Below the pieces are notes generated by a model. That model was not told where the DNA came from. It saw only the letters and a program-made list of their open reading frames with translations, and ran no database searches. Below are positions 26,229-33,681 of a stretch of DNA of 64,000 nt, piece by piece. The position numbers were made by a program, and so were the translations under genes. Positions within the stretch are counted from its first letter, which is position 1, and every line of letters starts with the position of its first letter. The DNA comes from Epilithonimonas arachidiradicis (lineage in GTDB: Bacteria; Bacteroidota; Bacteroidia; Flavobacteriales; Weeksellaceae), in contig NZ_RAQH01000007.1 in the NCBI RefSeq assembly GCF_003610695.1, forward strand, positions 62,001-126,000, given 5' to 3'.

Positions 26229-27200
26229 TTATCTTTGTAGGTAAGTACCGCCTTGCATGGCACCAATTGCAAATGTACTGTTTAATAAGTTCATTTCTTC
26301 AGGCGTAAATACAATTTCCATCGCAGCAATATTTTCAGGCAGTCTTGACCTGCGGCTCATACTTACCAACGGCATAATATGGTCGCCCTGCTCTTTGACC
26401 CAGGCAATGGCAAGCTGTGTTGGAGTGACATTCTTAAGTCGAGCCATTTCTTTTAGGGTTTCAACTTTTTCAAGATTGTGGACCAGATTTTCACCTTGAA
26501 AACGTGAAAAATGATTTCGGTGGTCATCCGCAGCAATAGGCGCTTTGAGATCACCCGTCAAAAGACCTTCCGCCGTATTGGCAAATGCTACGACACCAAT
26601 CCCCAATTCTTTGGCAGTTGGCAACAGCTCATTTTCGATTTGACGGTCTGCTAGAGAGTAACCGATCTCCAATGCACTTATGGGATAAATGCTATTGGCT
26701 TTCCGAAGCTGATCAGCAGTAATTTCCGATACACCAATATGGCGTACTTTTCCTTCCTCAACCAAGCCTGCGATCGTTCCGATAATGTCTTCTATCGGCA
26801 CACTGTCGTCCATCCTGCTGGGCTGATACAGGTCAATGGTCTCAATGCCCAGGCGGGTCAGCGAGTAATTGACAAAGTTTTTGATTGCTACAGGTCGGAG
26901 ATCCAGTCCGATCCATTGACCATTGTGGAAGATTGCTCCGAACTTCACACTGATAAAGGCATCATCCCGTCTTCCTTTGATCGCATTTCCGACAAGCATT
27001 TCATTATGACCTGCACCATAAAAATCGCCTGTATTAAGGAAGTTGATTCCGCTATCCAAAGCCTGATGAATTGTTGCAATGCTTTCTGTTTCATCCGGTG
27101 TCGGTCCGCCCCAGATCGAAGACATCCGCATACATCCAAGACCCAGCTTAGATACCATTGGTCCATTTTGACCCAATTGAATTTTTGTAATTTCTGACAT
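26229..27200 (-). CDS. Aldo/keto reductase (AKR13-like)
   Basis: A 323-residue (alpha/beta)8 oxidoreductase. Cofactor and catalytic positions: Asp and Tyr in NTGDFYGAGHNE and Lys in SVKFGA. The position normally held by catalytic His (YQxHR) reads YQPSRMD. Relatives with YQPARLD are active reductases, so the change is typical of this subfamily and not damage. NADPH probably binds through the C-terminal SMSRRSRLPENIAA. It reduces small aldehydes or ketones; the substrate is unknown. Co-transcribed with the AraC gene. Confidence 0.88.
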   Translation of the reverse strand: MSEITKIQLGQNGPMVSKLGLGCMRMSSIWGGPTPDETESIATIHQALDSGINFLNTGDFYGAGHNEMLVGNAIKGRRDDAFISVKFGAIFHNGQWIGLDLRPVAIKNFVNYSLTRLGIETIDLYQPSRMDDSVPIEDIIGTIAGLVEEGKVRHIGVSEITADQLRKANSIYPISALEIGYSLADRQIENELLPTAKELGIGVVAFANTAEGLLTGDLKAPIAADDHRNHFSRFQGENLVHNLEKVETLKEMARLKNVTPTQLAIAWVKEQGDHIMPLVSMSRRSRLPENIAAMEIVFTPEEMNLLNSTFAIGAMQGGTYLQR

Positions 27201-27426
27201 GTGATTGATTTAATGTAATAAAACAAAGATCACCATTTATCAACCAATTTACTTTCCTGTACGGTTCAATTTATTTACCTGTACAGTTCAAAGTAAAAAT
27301 ACAGAAAGATTTATATGACAATTCTTCTTAAACCATCTTTCAGTTTGCGAGTATAGTTTCTTTTCACGATTATGTTGTCGTGTGCTATCTTAATTTTAAA
27401 TCAAACAATTTATCTTATACGATAAA

Positions 27427-27858
27427 CTACTTGGGTAAATGTGCAACCAATTCAACTTCCAGCTTAGAATCCTGCATATATAATTTTTGAACCTGTACCC
27501 ATGATGCAGCCGGAAAATCATTGCTGTAGAATTTCTTACGGACATCATTATGCTTCTTCATTGCCTCAATATCAGTAGTGTATAAGTTTTCCTTGACCAC
27601 GTTGTCAAATGTAGCACCATAATTCGAAAGCACTTTTTGAAGATTATTGTACACCGATATAATCCCTTCAGGAGTGATATTATTGGTCACAACACCGGAG
27701 ATATAGATGACATTATCCACTTTAACAGCCTGCGCATATCCCGCAATGCTATCCTGTGTCTTATTATTCCAATGCCATTTCTCTTTCTGGATTTTATTTT
27801 CTTGTGAAAACAAGTTGCAGAAAGCTAAAAAAAAGCCAAACATTAAGATATTTCTCAT
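27427..27858 (-). CDS. Exported RidA-family protein
   Basis: A 143-residue protein with a short signal peptide (ILMFGFFLAFCNLFSQ) followed by a RidA/YjgF fold: YAQAVKVDNVIYISGVVTNN, DNVVKENLYTTDI, and AASWVQVQKLYMQDSKLEVELVAHLPK. RidA proteins hydrolyse reactive enamines/imines, helped by a conserved Arg in the ExRxT-like stretch. That Arg is not evident here, since the strand reads WVQVQKLY. The activity may therefore differ, and the location is probably periplasmic. Confidence 0.7.
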   Translation of the reverse strand: MRNILMFGFFLAFCNLFSQENKIQKEKWHWNNKTQDSIAGYAQAVKVDNVIYISGVVTNNITPEGIISVYNNLQKVLSNYGATFDNVVKENLYTTDIEAMKKHNDVRKKFYSNDFPAASWVQVQKLYMQDSKLEVELVAHLPK

Positions 27859-27905
27859 AGTTCATATTTCTGTAAAAGTTAAGCATATATATGATTAAAA
27901 TGTAA

Positions 27906-27930
27906 CAAAAAAAGCAGCCCTAAAGCTGCT
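27906..27930 (-). terminator. Rho-independent terminator (minus strand)
   Basis: On the minus strand AGCAGC, loop TTTAGG, GCTGCT, then seven T. It lies 18 nt after the stop of the 46-residue gene. Confidence 0.85.
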
Positions 27931-27947
27931 AATTTCATCCATCCTAA

Positions 27948-28088
27948 TTAATCACCTTTCTCATGTTCATGCGGTCTTAATTTTGGATGTTTAGGTTGAT
28001 TGGGAGGCGTAACTCTCCTTCTTCTGTCGGGCTCACCATCTGGTTTTTTCGGTTTAGGTCCCGGCTTGATTGCTTCGATCGTGCTCAT
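27948..28088 (-). CDS. Small Pro/Lys/Arg-rich protein, 46 residues
   Basis: The product begins MSTIEAIKPGPKPKKP and ends HPKLRPHEHEKGD. It is basic and proline-rich, with no membrane segment or signal. The case for a real gene is its own promoter (-7 box TAGTTTTG), an upstream palindrome shared with another small gene, and a strong terminator just after the stop. Length and composition suggest an intrinsically disordered protein. Function unknown. Confidence 0.65.
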   Translation of the reverse strand: MSTIEAIKPGPKPKKPDGEPDRRRRVTPPNQPKHPKLRPHEHEKGD

Positions 28089-28145
28089 AGCAAAATGAAT
28101 TGGTTAATACTTAGTTCTGATATTAAAACAGATTAATATCAACTT

Positions 28146-28189
28146 CAAAACTAAAATACCATTCTATAAATTCATTACGGAAAACCGTA
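28146..28189 (-). promoter_or_regulatory. Promoter with TACGG-N4-CCGTA palindrome, copy 1
   Basis: Minus-strand -7 box TAGTTTTG (complement of 28146-28153). The palindrome TACGGAAAACCGTA (28176-28189) lies 22 nt further upstream, where the -33 element would be. The same arrangement occurs at 28680-28723. Confidence 0.6.
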
Positions 28190-28248
28190 TTGTTATTATT
28201 GATACAATAGAATAAGAGACCTTCTGTGAAATAAGCCTCAATTCAATA

Positions 28249-28656
28249 TTACCTTCTTCTCGGAGCACTTCTGGTATGGGGTCTAACATAAGTACCATCC
28301 TTTCGGGTATATCCCCTAACACTTACCGATCCTCCTGAACTTGATCCTGAATTATAGCTAGATCCTGAGCTGATTGTAGGAGAATTATATGATGATGTCT
28401 TAGTATAGTTGCTGTATGTTGAATGCTGCGGATTATTTGCGCAACCATAATAATTTCCCCATTTGATCCTTCTGTAATTTTTCCTGTTGGGTTTTGATGA
28501 TAAATAAACCTGTGTACCTTTAGGAATAACTGTGGTAGAAGTTTCGCTGTTACTGCTGGGATATAGGGGTGTATCTTCCTCTAGTAGGACAGTGTAATAA
28601 TTTGTACAGGAAATTACTGAGAGTAGTAATACAAGATAAAGTAATGATTTTTTCAT
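28249..28656 (-). CDS. Small lipoprotein with Ser/Gly-rich linker
   Basis: A 135-residue lipoprotein. The signal ends in lipobox LLSVISC. Residues about 20-70 look like an SH3-like beta domain (YTVLLEEDTPLYPSSN ... KGTQVYLSSKPN ... RRIKWGNYYG). A Ser/Gly/Asn linker follows, and the tail GYTRKDGTYVRPHTRSAPRRR is strongly basic, of a kind seen in bacterial and phage proteins. Role unknown; it is probably anchored in the outer or inner membrane. It shares its promoter architecture with the 46-residue gene nearby. Confidence 0.7.
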   Translation of the reverse strand: MKKSLLYLVLLLSVISCTNYYTVLLEEDTPLYPSSNSETSTTVIPKGTQVYLSSKPNRKNYRRIKWGNYYGCANNPQHSTYSNYTKTSSYNSPTISSGSSYNSGSSSGGSVSVRGYTRKDGTYVRPHTRSAPRRR

Positions 28657-28679
28657 TGTAAATAATTTTTATTGATCTA

Positions 28680-28726
28680 CAAATCTAAATTCAATCCAAA
28701 GAAAATGATTACGGTTTTCCGTAATC
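28680..28726 (-). promoter_or_regulatory. Promoter with TACGG-N4-CCGTA palindrome, copy 2
   Basis: Minus-strand -7 box TAGATTTG (complement of 28680-28687). Palindrome GATTACGGTTTTCCGTAATC (28707-28726; core 28710-28723). Its core is again 22 nt upstream of the -7 box. Confidence 0.62.
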
Positions 28727-28789
28727 ACTTATACCTAAAGGGATAGATTATATTTTAATTAATTACATTAATAATTTTTTTGATTAATT

Positions 28790-29736
28790 TCAAAATGTCT
28801 TTTCAAAAAGTGTATGTTCCAGATCTTCTAAAGGAGTCCAAATGCCTGACTTGACCTTTAAATAAGATTTACATAACGACACTATCTTTTCTTCACTACC
28901 AAACCTTATCTTTTTTCTTTCGATTTCCGCCAGACCTTCGAAAGCATTTGCAGTAAAACCAAAAGGTGATAACAATAATCCACTTTCTTGTGTCTCATTA
29001 CAGATTACATTTAAAAATTCTTTCACATACTTTTGACCTATTTCCAGTGTTTTATTTCAACCAAGTATTTTTTTGTGATTCCTCTTTTGTTTATTTCTAA
29101 AATGAGATCTTTTCCAACGTCTTTGCTAGGCGGTGTTAGTTTTACATCAAAGGCTAAGCCCTCAAAAATTTCTGCAATCATCTTTTCTAAGTCTCTCCAT
29201 TCGATTTTTAAAAGAAAATCAGAATCCTCAATAATTTTCTCAATGAAAGTCTTGCTGACAATTTTTATGATGTTTTCGTAATCATTGATACTAAAGTCGG
29301 ATTCAATTTCTATTTTAGATGTCCAAGATTTCAGGTCATTTAAAGTTAGAAGTTCAACTTTTACAGGATCTGTAATATTTACAAAACGGTAACATGAAGC
29401 GGTAAATCCAACAGGCGCAAACATAATAAGACGATCATAAGGGTAGTGAAAAGCAAAAGCAACTCTCTCATGAACACGTTCTTCTGCAATACTTTCCGTC
29501 GAGTTTTGGAGAGAAATACATATTCTGTCTCGTGAATTCTCTTTGAAACACATAAAATCAAAATTACTTCTATCAGGACTTGGATTAAGAATGGTTGTAA
29601 AACCATCATTGGATAATAACTTTGCAATAACTTGATGAAATGTAAAGCATATTTCTCGGTCGTCTTTAGGTCTTGTTATAGAGTTTTCCAAAACAAGAAT
29701 ATCGCGGATTAGTTGATCTTTTGCTGTCGGAATCAT
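28790..29736 (-). pseudogene. Mrr-like restriction endonuclease, interrupted by one frameshift
   Basis: The first frame gives 232 residues and ends in a nuclease core: GKDLILEI (Asp near 210) and VEIKHWK (Glu227-x-Lys229), the D ... E-x-K pattern of Mrr_cat. The second frame (78 residues, to 28790) resumes GQKYVKEFLNVICNETQESGLLLSPFGFTANA, exactly what follows in this family. The join at about 29036 is TGGAAATAGG; one extra A would restore a single protein of about 315 residues. Mrr-type enzymes cut modified or foreign DNA. It could be a true mutation, a sequencing error in the A-run, or slippage. Confidence 0.75.
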
Positions 29737-29766
29737 AATTAATTATTAATGAGAGCTAATTTTATT

Positions 29767-30888
29767 TTAACTGCAAGAATTCATCTCAACGGATATCTCC
29801 TCCAGATTCCGGATATAGAATGTTGCCTTATCCATAAAAATATTATAATCCAATCTTCCTATGTAATCTGGATAAGGAAAGTCTGGATAGCATGATTGCC
29901 AGACCCCAAGAGCTACTTCAAGAGCCAATCTTGAAAAATTTTCTGCTTTATTGATCCAGTCAGCCGGCTTTAACCAAATTTGTTCTTTGTTAGGAGAAAA
30001 GTGTACCGTTGAATTTCTGAGATTTTCGTAAATATTAAAGAATGAAATAAAAGGTTCTTTAGTTTGATTCTCATCCGAAGTTACAATGATGGTTTTGCCA
30101 TCAGCTCTGATTAGTGACTGGTAGCGTTCTATTTTAGATTTAAGCTGCAAAAACCTACCATTCTTCTTCCCGTTAAGTATTTCAAAGTTTACTTCAGTTA
30201 AAGCTAACTTATTCCTTTCAGCGTGACTGTAGCCCAGACTGTTGACGAAACATTCAACAAACGCGTAAAACGAAATTACGGACAGTCTACAGTTAGCTGA
30301 AACTTCATACTTCAGATCTGTTATTTTTCTAACCGTATGTTCATCAAAGCCCTCCTTTCCTTCTTTCTCCAATAATTTCTGCTTAATATCTCCATATTTT
30401 TTTAGCTGATCAAAAGCTTTTTGAGCTTTTACAAGGATATTGAATGAATCTTTAAGCAAAAACTCTTCTTCAATGCCAAAATTCCCCTTGTGCGCATATA
30501 ATCCAATCCTGAAATGATAAGGTATATGGTTGTACAATATTAGCCCTTGAATATTCATCCGATCTTCCAGCCAGCCATATTCCAAACCATAAGAATAAAT
30601 TTCAGAATCATTTTTAAAAAACTGATCCCAGTCGGCAACAATTTCATCTAAGCTTTTTTTGAGAGGAAATCTTTTTAAAAGTGGTGCCGCCATTTTTTCC
30701 AAATTTAATCGGACGAAAGGAAGTTTTTCCACTATATCTTGCTCCTCGGAAGTTTTGAAAAAATCATAAAGATCAGCTACCATCTGGCTCGCCTGCTCAA
30801 AATTTGCGTCAGGCAGAAATGAAGCCATCAACTTAATATAAACAGCAATATTAAAAACCGAATTTACTTCTTTCTCTGTATTTTCCAT
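29767..30888 (-). CDS. Unknown protein of the defence island, HEPN-like motif
   Basis: A 373-residue, mostly helical protein with no signal or membrane segment. The stretch NLRNSTVHFSPNK holds Arg291-x4-His296, the spacing seen in HEPN RNases. Upstream, SVISFYAFVECFVNSLGYSH resembles the first HEPN helix of large uncharacterised proteins. The N-terminal 200 residues match nothing I recognise. It lies 31 nt from the Mrr-like gene and 32 nt from the PLD gene, so it is probably part of a defence operon. The HEPN assignment is tentative. Confidence 0.5.
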   Translation of the reverse strand: MENTEKEVNSVFNIAVYIKLMASFLPDANFEQASQMVADLYDFFKTSEEQDIVEKLPFVRLNLEKMAAPLLKRFPLKKSLDEIVADWDQFFKNDSEIYSYGLEYGWLEDRMNIQGLILYNHIPYHFRIGLYAHKGNFGIEEEFLLKDSFNILVKAQKAFDQLKKYGDIKQKLLEKEGKEGFDEHTVRKITDLKYEVSANCRLSVISFYAFVECFVNSLGYSHAERNKLALTEVNFEILNGKKNGRFLQLKSKIERYQSLIRADGKTIIVTSDENQTKEPFISFFNIYENLRNSTVHFSPNKEQIWLKPADWINKAENFSRLALEVALGVWQSCYPDFPYPDYIGRLDYNIFMDKATFYIRNLEEISVEMNSCS

Positions 30889-30919
30889 TTAACTTAGTTC
30901 TTGGTGAAAAATTAATACC

Positions 30920-32122
30920 TTATCCTTCGTAGTACAAACTGTCAAGAAATGCGGAACGCGCTAAACTAATTTTTCTTTCCATTGCATTTGTAGGAGTAGG
31001 TTTTTGATACCATTCACAATCATTGATTCTTAAAATAATTTCATTCCAATATCTTTCATGGTTCATACCACTTTTATTAATTTCAAAATCTCTACATAGA
31101 GCATCGTTATTCTTGCTGTCATAGCAAACAAATATATCTGGTCTCTTCATTGCAAGTAATCTGGTACTGGTTGCTAAATAATTTCCAGGCAACGCCTCTG
31201 TAAAGTATTCCAAAAAACTATCATAGTTTGTCTTTTCAATATGCCCACTGATGGGAATTTCATCCAACGCCTTTGATATTAAATCACTATTGTCGTTAAT
31301 AAGTTTGCTAAACTTACCGGCTCCCTTCATGCTACCAAAAAAAGCCCAGTCTTCCGCACCTGAGATTGTATGTTTTAAGTTAGTCGGAAGGCCTGCAATG
31401 AATTTCCTTTCATTGTCATCAAGTTCTTTAAAGTGTCTTACACTTTGAAATAATTCTTTAGCGATTTCAATTACTCTTATTCTTCTTTTAATAATGCTTT
31501 TGCCTTCATCGTAAATTTCATCAATATAGTCATTCCAAGATTTCGTTTGCAGTGCAATTTTATAAGCCGGCTTGGGCTTATCTTTGGCACTTCCGTACTG
31601 ACCTGACAAACTTTGAATCTTGGATTGCTGAATATTCCAAATCGTATTATAGTTTTCCCAGTCTGATTCGCTAAATATCTTTGCCTGATCAAACGATGAA
31701 TCTATAATTTGTAATGTACTCTGGTATACTTCTTCAGCATTATTATCTTTAGCATTCACAAGAGCGCAAACTTCAGTATTTTTCGTAAATGCGCTTGCTG
31801 TAAAATTGGCACTACCTATGAGTAGTTCCCAATCTTTTTTTTCATTTGAGAACAAATATACTTTTGGGTGAAATGTCCCATCTGGTTGTTCTATAAAACG
31901 AACGTTTTCATCATCGATAAACTCTTTGATAAAATCAGGATGAGTTTGATAAAAGTGTATTCCTACCGTTATTTTATTAATTTTGCATCTATTTTCAATT
32001 AGCTCTACAAAGAGTTCATTTCCTGCACTTGCCCATGCCATAGCCCATTGAAAATTTCGATATTGTTTTACTAATCGTTTAAATTCTTTCTTTAAACTGT
32101 CTGTGTTAGTTATCAATTTCAT
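30920..32122 (-). CDS. Phospholipase D-like domain protein
   Basis: A 400-residue protein with one PLD motif: His85-Pro-Lys87 in FHPKVYLF followed by LIGSANFTASAF (about residues 101-112). One motif per chain implies that a dimer forms the active site, as in PLD-type nucleases such as BfiI or Nuc. The C-terminal 250 residues lack a recognised domain and include a charged helix (DDNERKFIAGL). Stand-alone PLD-nuclease-like proteins are common in defence islands. A role as the cutting subunit for the neighbouring methyltransferase is possible but unproven. Confidence 0.7.
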   Translation of the reverse strand: MKLITNTDSLKKEFKRLVKQYRNFQWAMAWASAGNELFVELIENRCKINKITVGIHFYQTHPDFIKEFIDDENVRFIEQPDGTFHPKVYLFSNEKKDWELLIGSANFTASAFTKNTEVCALVNAKDNNAEEVYQSTLQIIDSSFDQAKIFSESDWENYNTIWNIQQSKIQSLSGQYGSAKDKPKPAYKIALQTKSWNDYIDEIYDEGKSIIKRRIRVIEIAKELFQSVRHFKELDDNERKFIAGLPTNLKHTISGAEDWAFFGSMKGAGKFSKLINDNSDLISKALDEIPISGHIEKTNYDSFLEYFTEALPGNYLATSTRLLAMKRPDIFVCYDSKNNDALCRDFEINKSGMNHERYWNEIILRINDCEWYQKPTPTNAMERKISLARSAFLDSLYYEG

Positions 32123-32321
32123 TTTAAAAAAGTATAAATGACTACATTGTTTTAATTAAAAAGGAGATTGTAAGCGATTTTTAATAGTCAGTCTATAAAT
32201 TTTTTAATTTTAGTATCCTTAGTTTGTAAAACTATCAAATACGCAGCTTCATATGTTAAATATTAGGAAAAATTGTTTGTAATAATTGTAATTACATATC
32301 TTGCAATTTCAACCTGATGAA

Positions 32322-33572
32322 TTAAAAATTTTCCAATTGAGAATCGCCCATTTCAAATAAATCATCAGTTAATCCAATTCTTTTACGCTTTGATACTAAA
32401 AGTTTAAGCATATTTAGCAAGTAAGCATTTTGTGGCATTTCAGAATACCAAAGATTGTGAATCATTTTATACTTTGTGAAAAAATGATTAGTGTCATCTT
32501 CCCAAGATTCGCCATACTTAGCAAGCCAATTATAAAATAATAGTGCTTGCTCATGATTAGATAGTTGTGCCCTAAGCAATCTAAGAAAATTAGTCTTTTC
32601 AACTTCATCAAGAATTTCAGGATTGTAATTGACGACAAATTTTACAGTATGAAAAAGATGACGATAGTAGTGACCTAAAAAATTTGAGTGCCCTCGAAAA
32701 GCAGGAGTATTAAACGGAACATCAGAGTTGAAGCTAAAAATTTTGTCTGAGTATTGAGAAATTTGAATTTGATAAAGAATATCTTCATATTTTTGTGATT
32801 CTTCTTCTGTAAATTTGCTAGCGAGAGAATCATAACCATTTAAGCCCCAGAAAAAAATTTCATAAATTTTTCTAAACGACTCTGAATTTAATATTGGAGT
32901 ATCAGATAATTCTAATTTTGAAACGAGGAACTCCAATTCTTTTAGCATTTCAACAAATGCATTTCTTTTTGTTACATTGTAATCAATATACTCATATGAA
33001 ACTTGGGGGATAACGCCTTCGATAACTGGAGCTTCAATTTTTTCAATCCTTTTTTTTGCCTCGATTTCTATTTCATTAACGTTTTCTTTGTGAAGCCGTA
33101 GCATCTCGTAAAACTGACTTTCAAATTGTTGCTTTCTAGAGTTTTTTTCCTGCTTATCTTGCTCACTTTTAAATTGTTCTTTAGTCTCGTCTAATTGTCT
33201 CTTGAAAATTTTTACCTGTAGCTGATTTGCCTTTAACTGCATGTAAAAAGCGAGACCCGTAACTATTACAGCAGAGAGACTTATAAAAGGACTCATTAGT
33301 CCACCTATTGTATCACCAATGGGCCCGGTCAAAGTGAAATTGAAGTCATTCGAAACGCTGGGTCGAGTTAATATAAATGGTGTGCAGAAGGATGCAAGTA
33401 CAAATCCAATTGCAGTTAGCAGCATCATTACATCTCCTACTCCTAAATGAGTTTTAAATTCATCACTTTCTTCTTTAATTATTCGGTTAACTATCAAACC
33501 GCTGATTTTATATATTAAATATATAAAAGCTAAAAAACAGAATATAAATAGTATTATAACTAAGGTTGTCAT
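32322..33572 (-). CDS. Putative phage abortive-infection protein (PutAbiC-like)
   Basis: A 416-residue membrane protein. Hydrophobic segments lie at about 4-26, 48-66 and 94-113. A charged coiled coil (EQFKSEQDKQEKNSRKQQFESQFYEML) follows, and the cytoplasmic end carries RGHSNFLGHYYRHLFHTVKFV and LRAQLSNHEQALLFYNWL, the signatures of the putative AbiC family. AbiC-type proteins are thought to abort phage infection. It is encoded on the same strand as the PLD and methyltransferase genes, with AT-rich spacers of 199 and 109 nt. Confidence 0.75.
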   Translation of the reverse strand: MTTLVIILFIFCFLAFIYLIYKISGLIVNRIIKEESDEFKTHLGVGDVMMLLTAIGFVLASFCTPFILTRPSVSNDFNFTLTGPIGDTIGGLMSPFISLSAVIVTGLAFYMQLKANQLQVKIFKRQLDETKEQFKSEQDKQEKNSRKQQFESQFYEMLRLHKENVNEIEIEAKKRIEKIEAPVIEGVIPQVSYEYIDYNVTKRNAFVEMLKELEFLVSKLELSDTPILNSESFRKIYEIFFWGLNGYDSLASKFTEEESQKYEDILYQIQISQYSDKIFSFNSDVPFNTPAFRGHSNFLGHYYRHLFHTVKFVVNYNPEILDEVEKTNFLRLLRAQLSNHEQALLFYNWLAKYGESWEDDTNHFFTKYKMIHNLWYSEMPQNAYLLNMLKLLVSKRKRIGLTDDLFEMGDSQLENF

Positions 33573-33681
33573 GAATAGTGTAATTATTTTAAACTGTGGA
33601 AAAAGTAGTTATTTGTCAAAATAACATTTTAACATAAGATTATCCGTCTTAAACTTATATTTATTTATATACCAACCCCGG

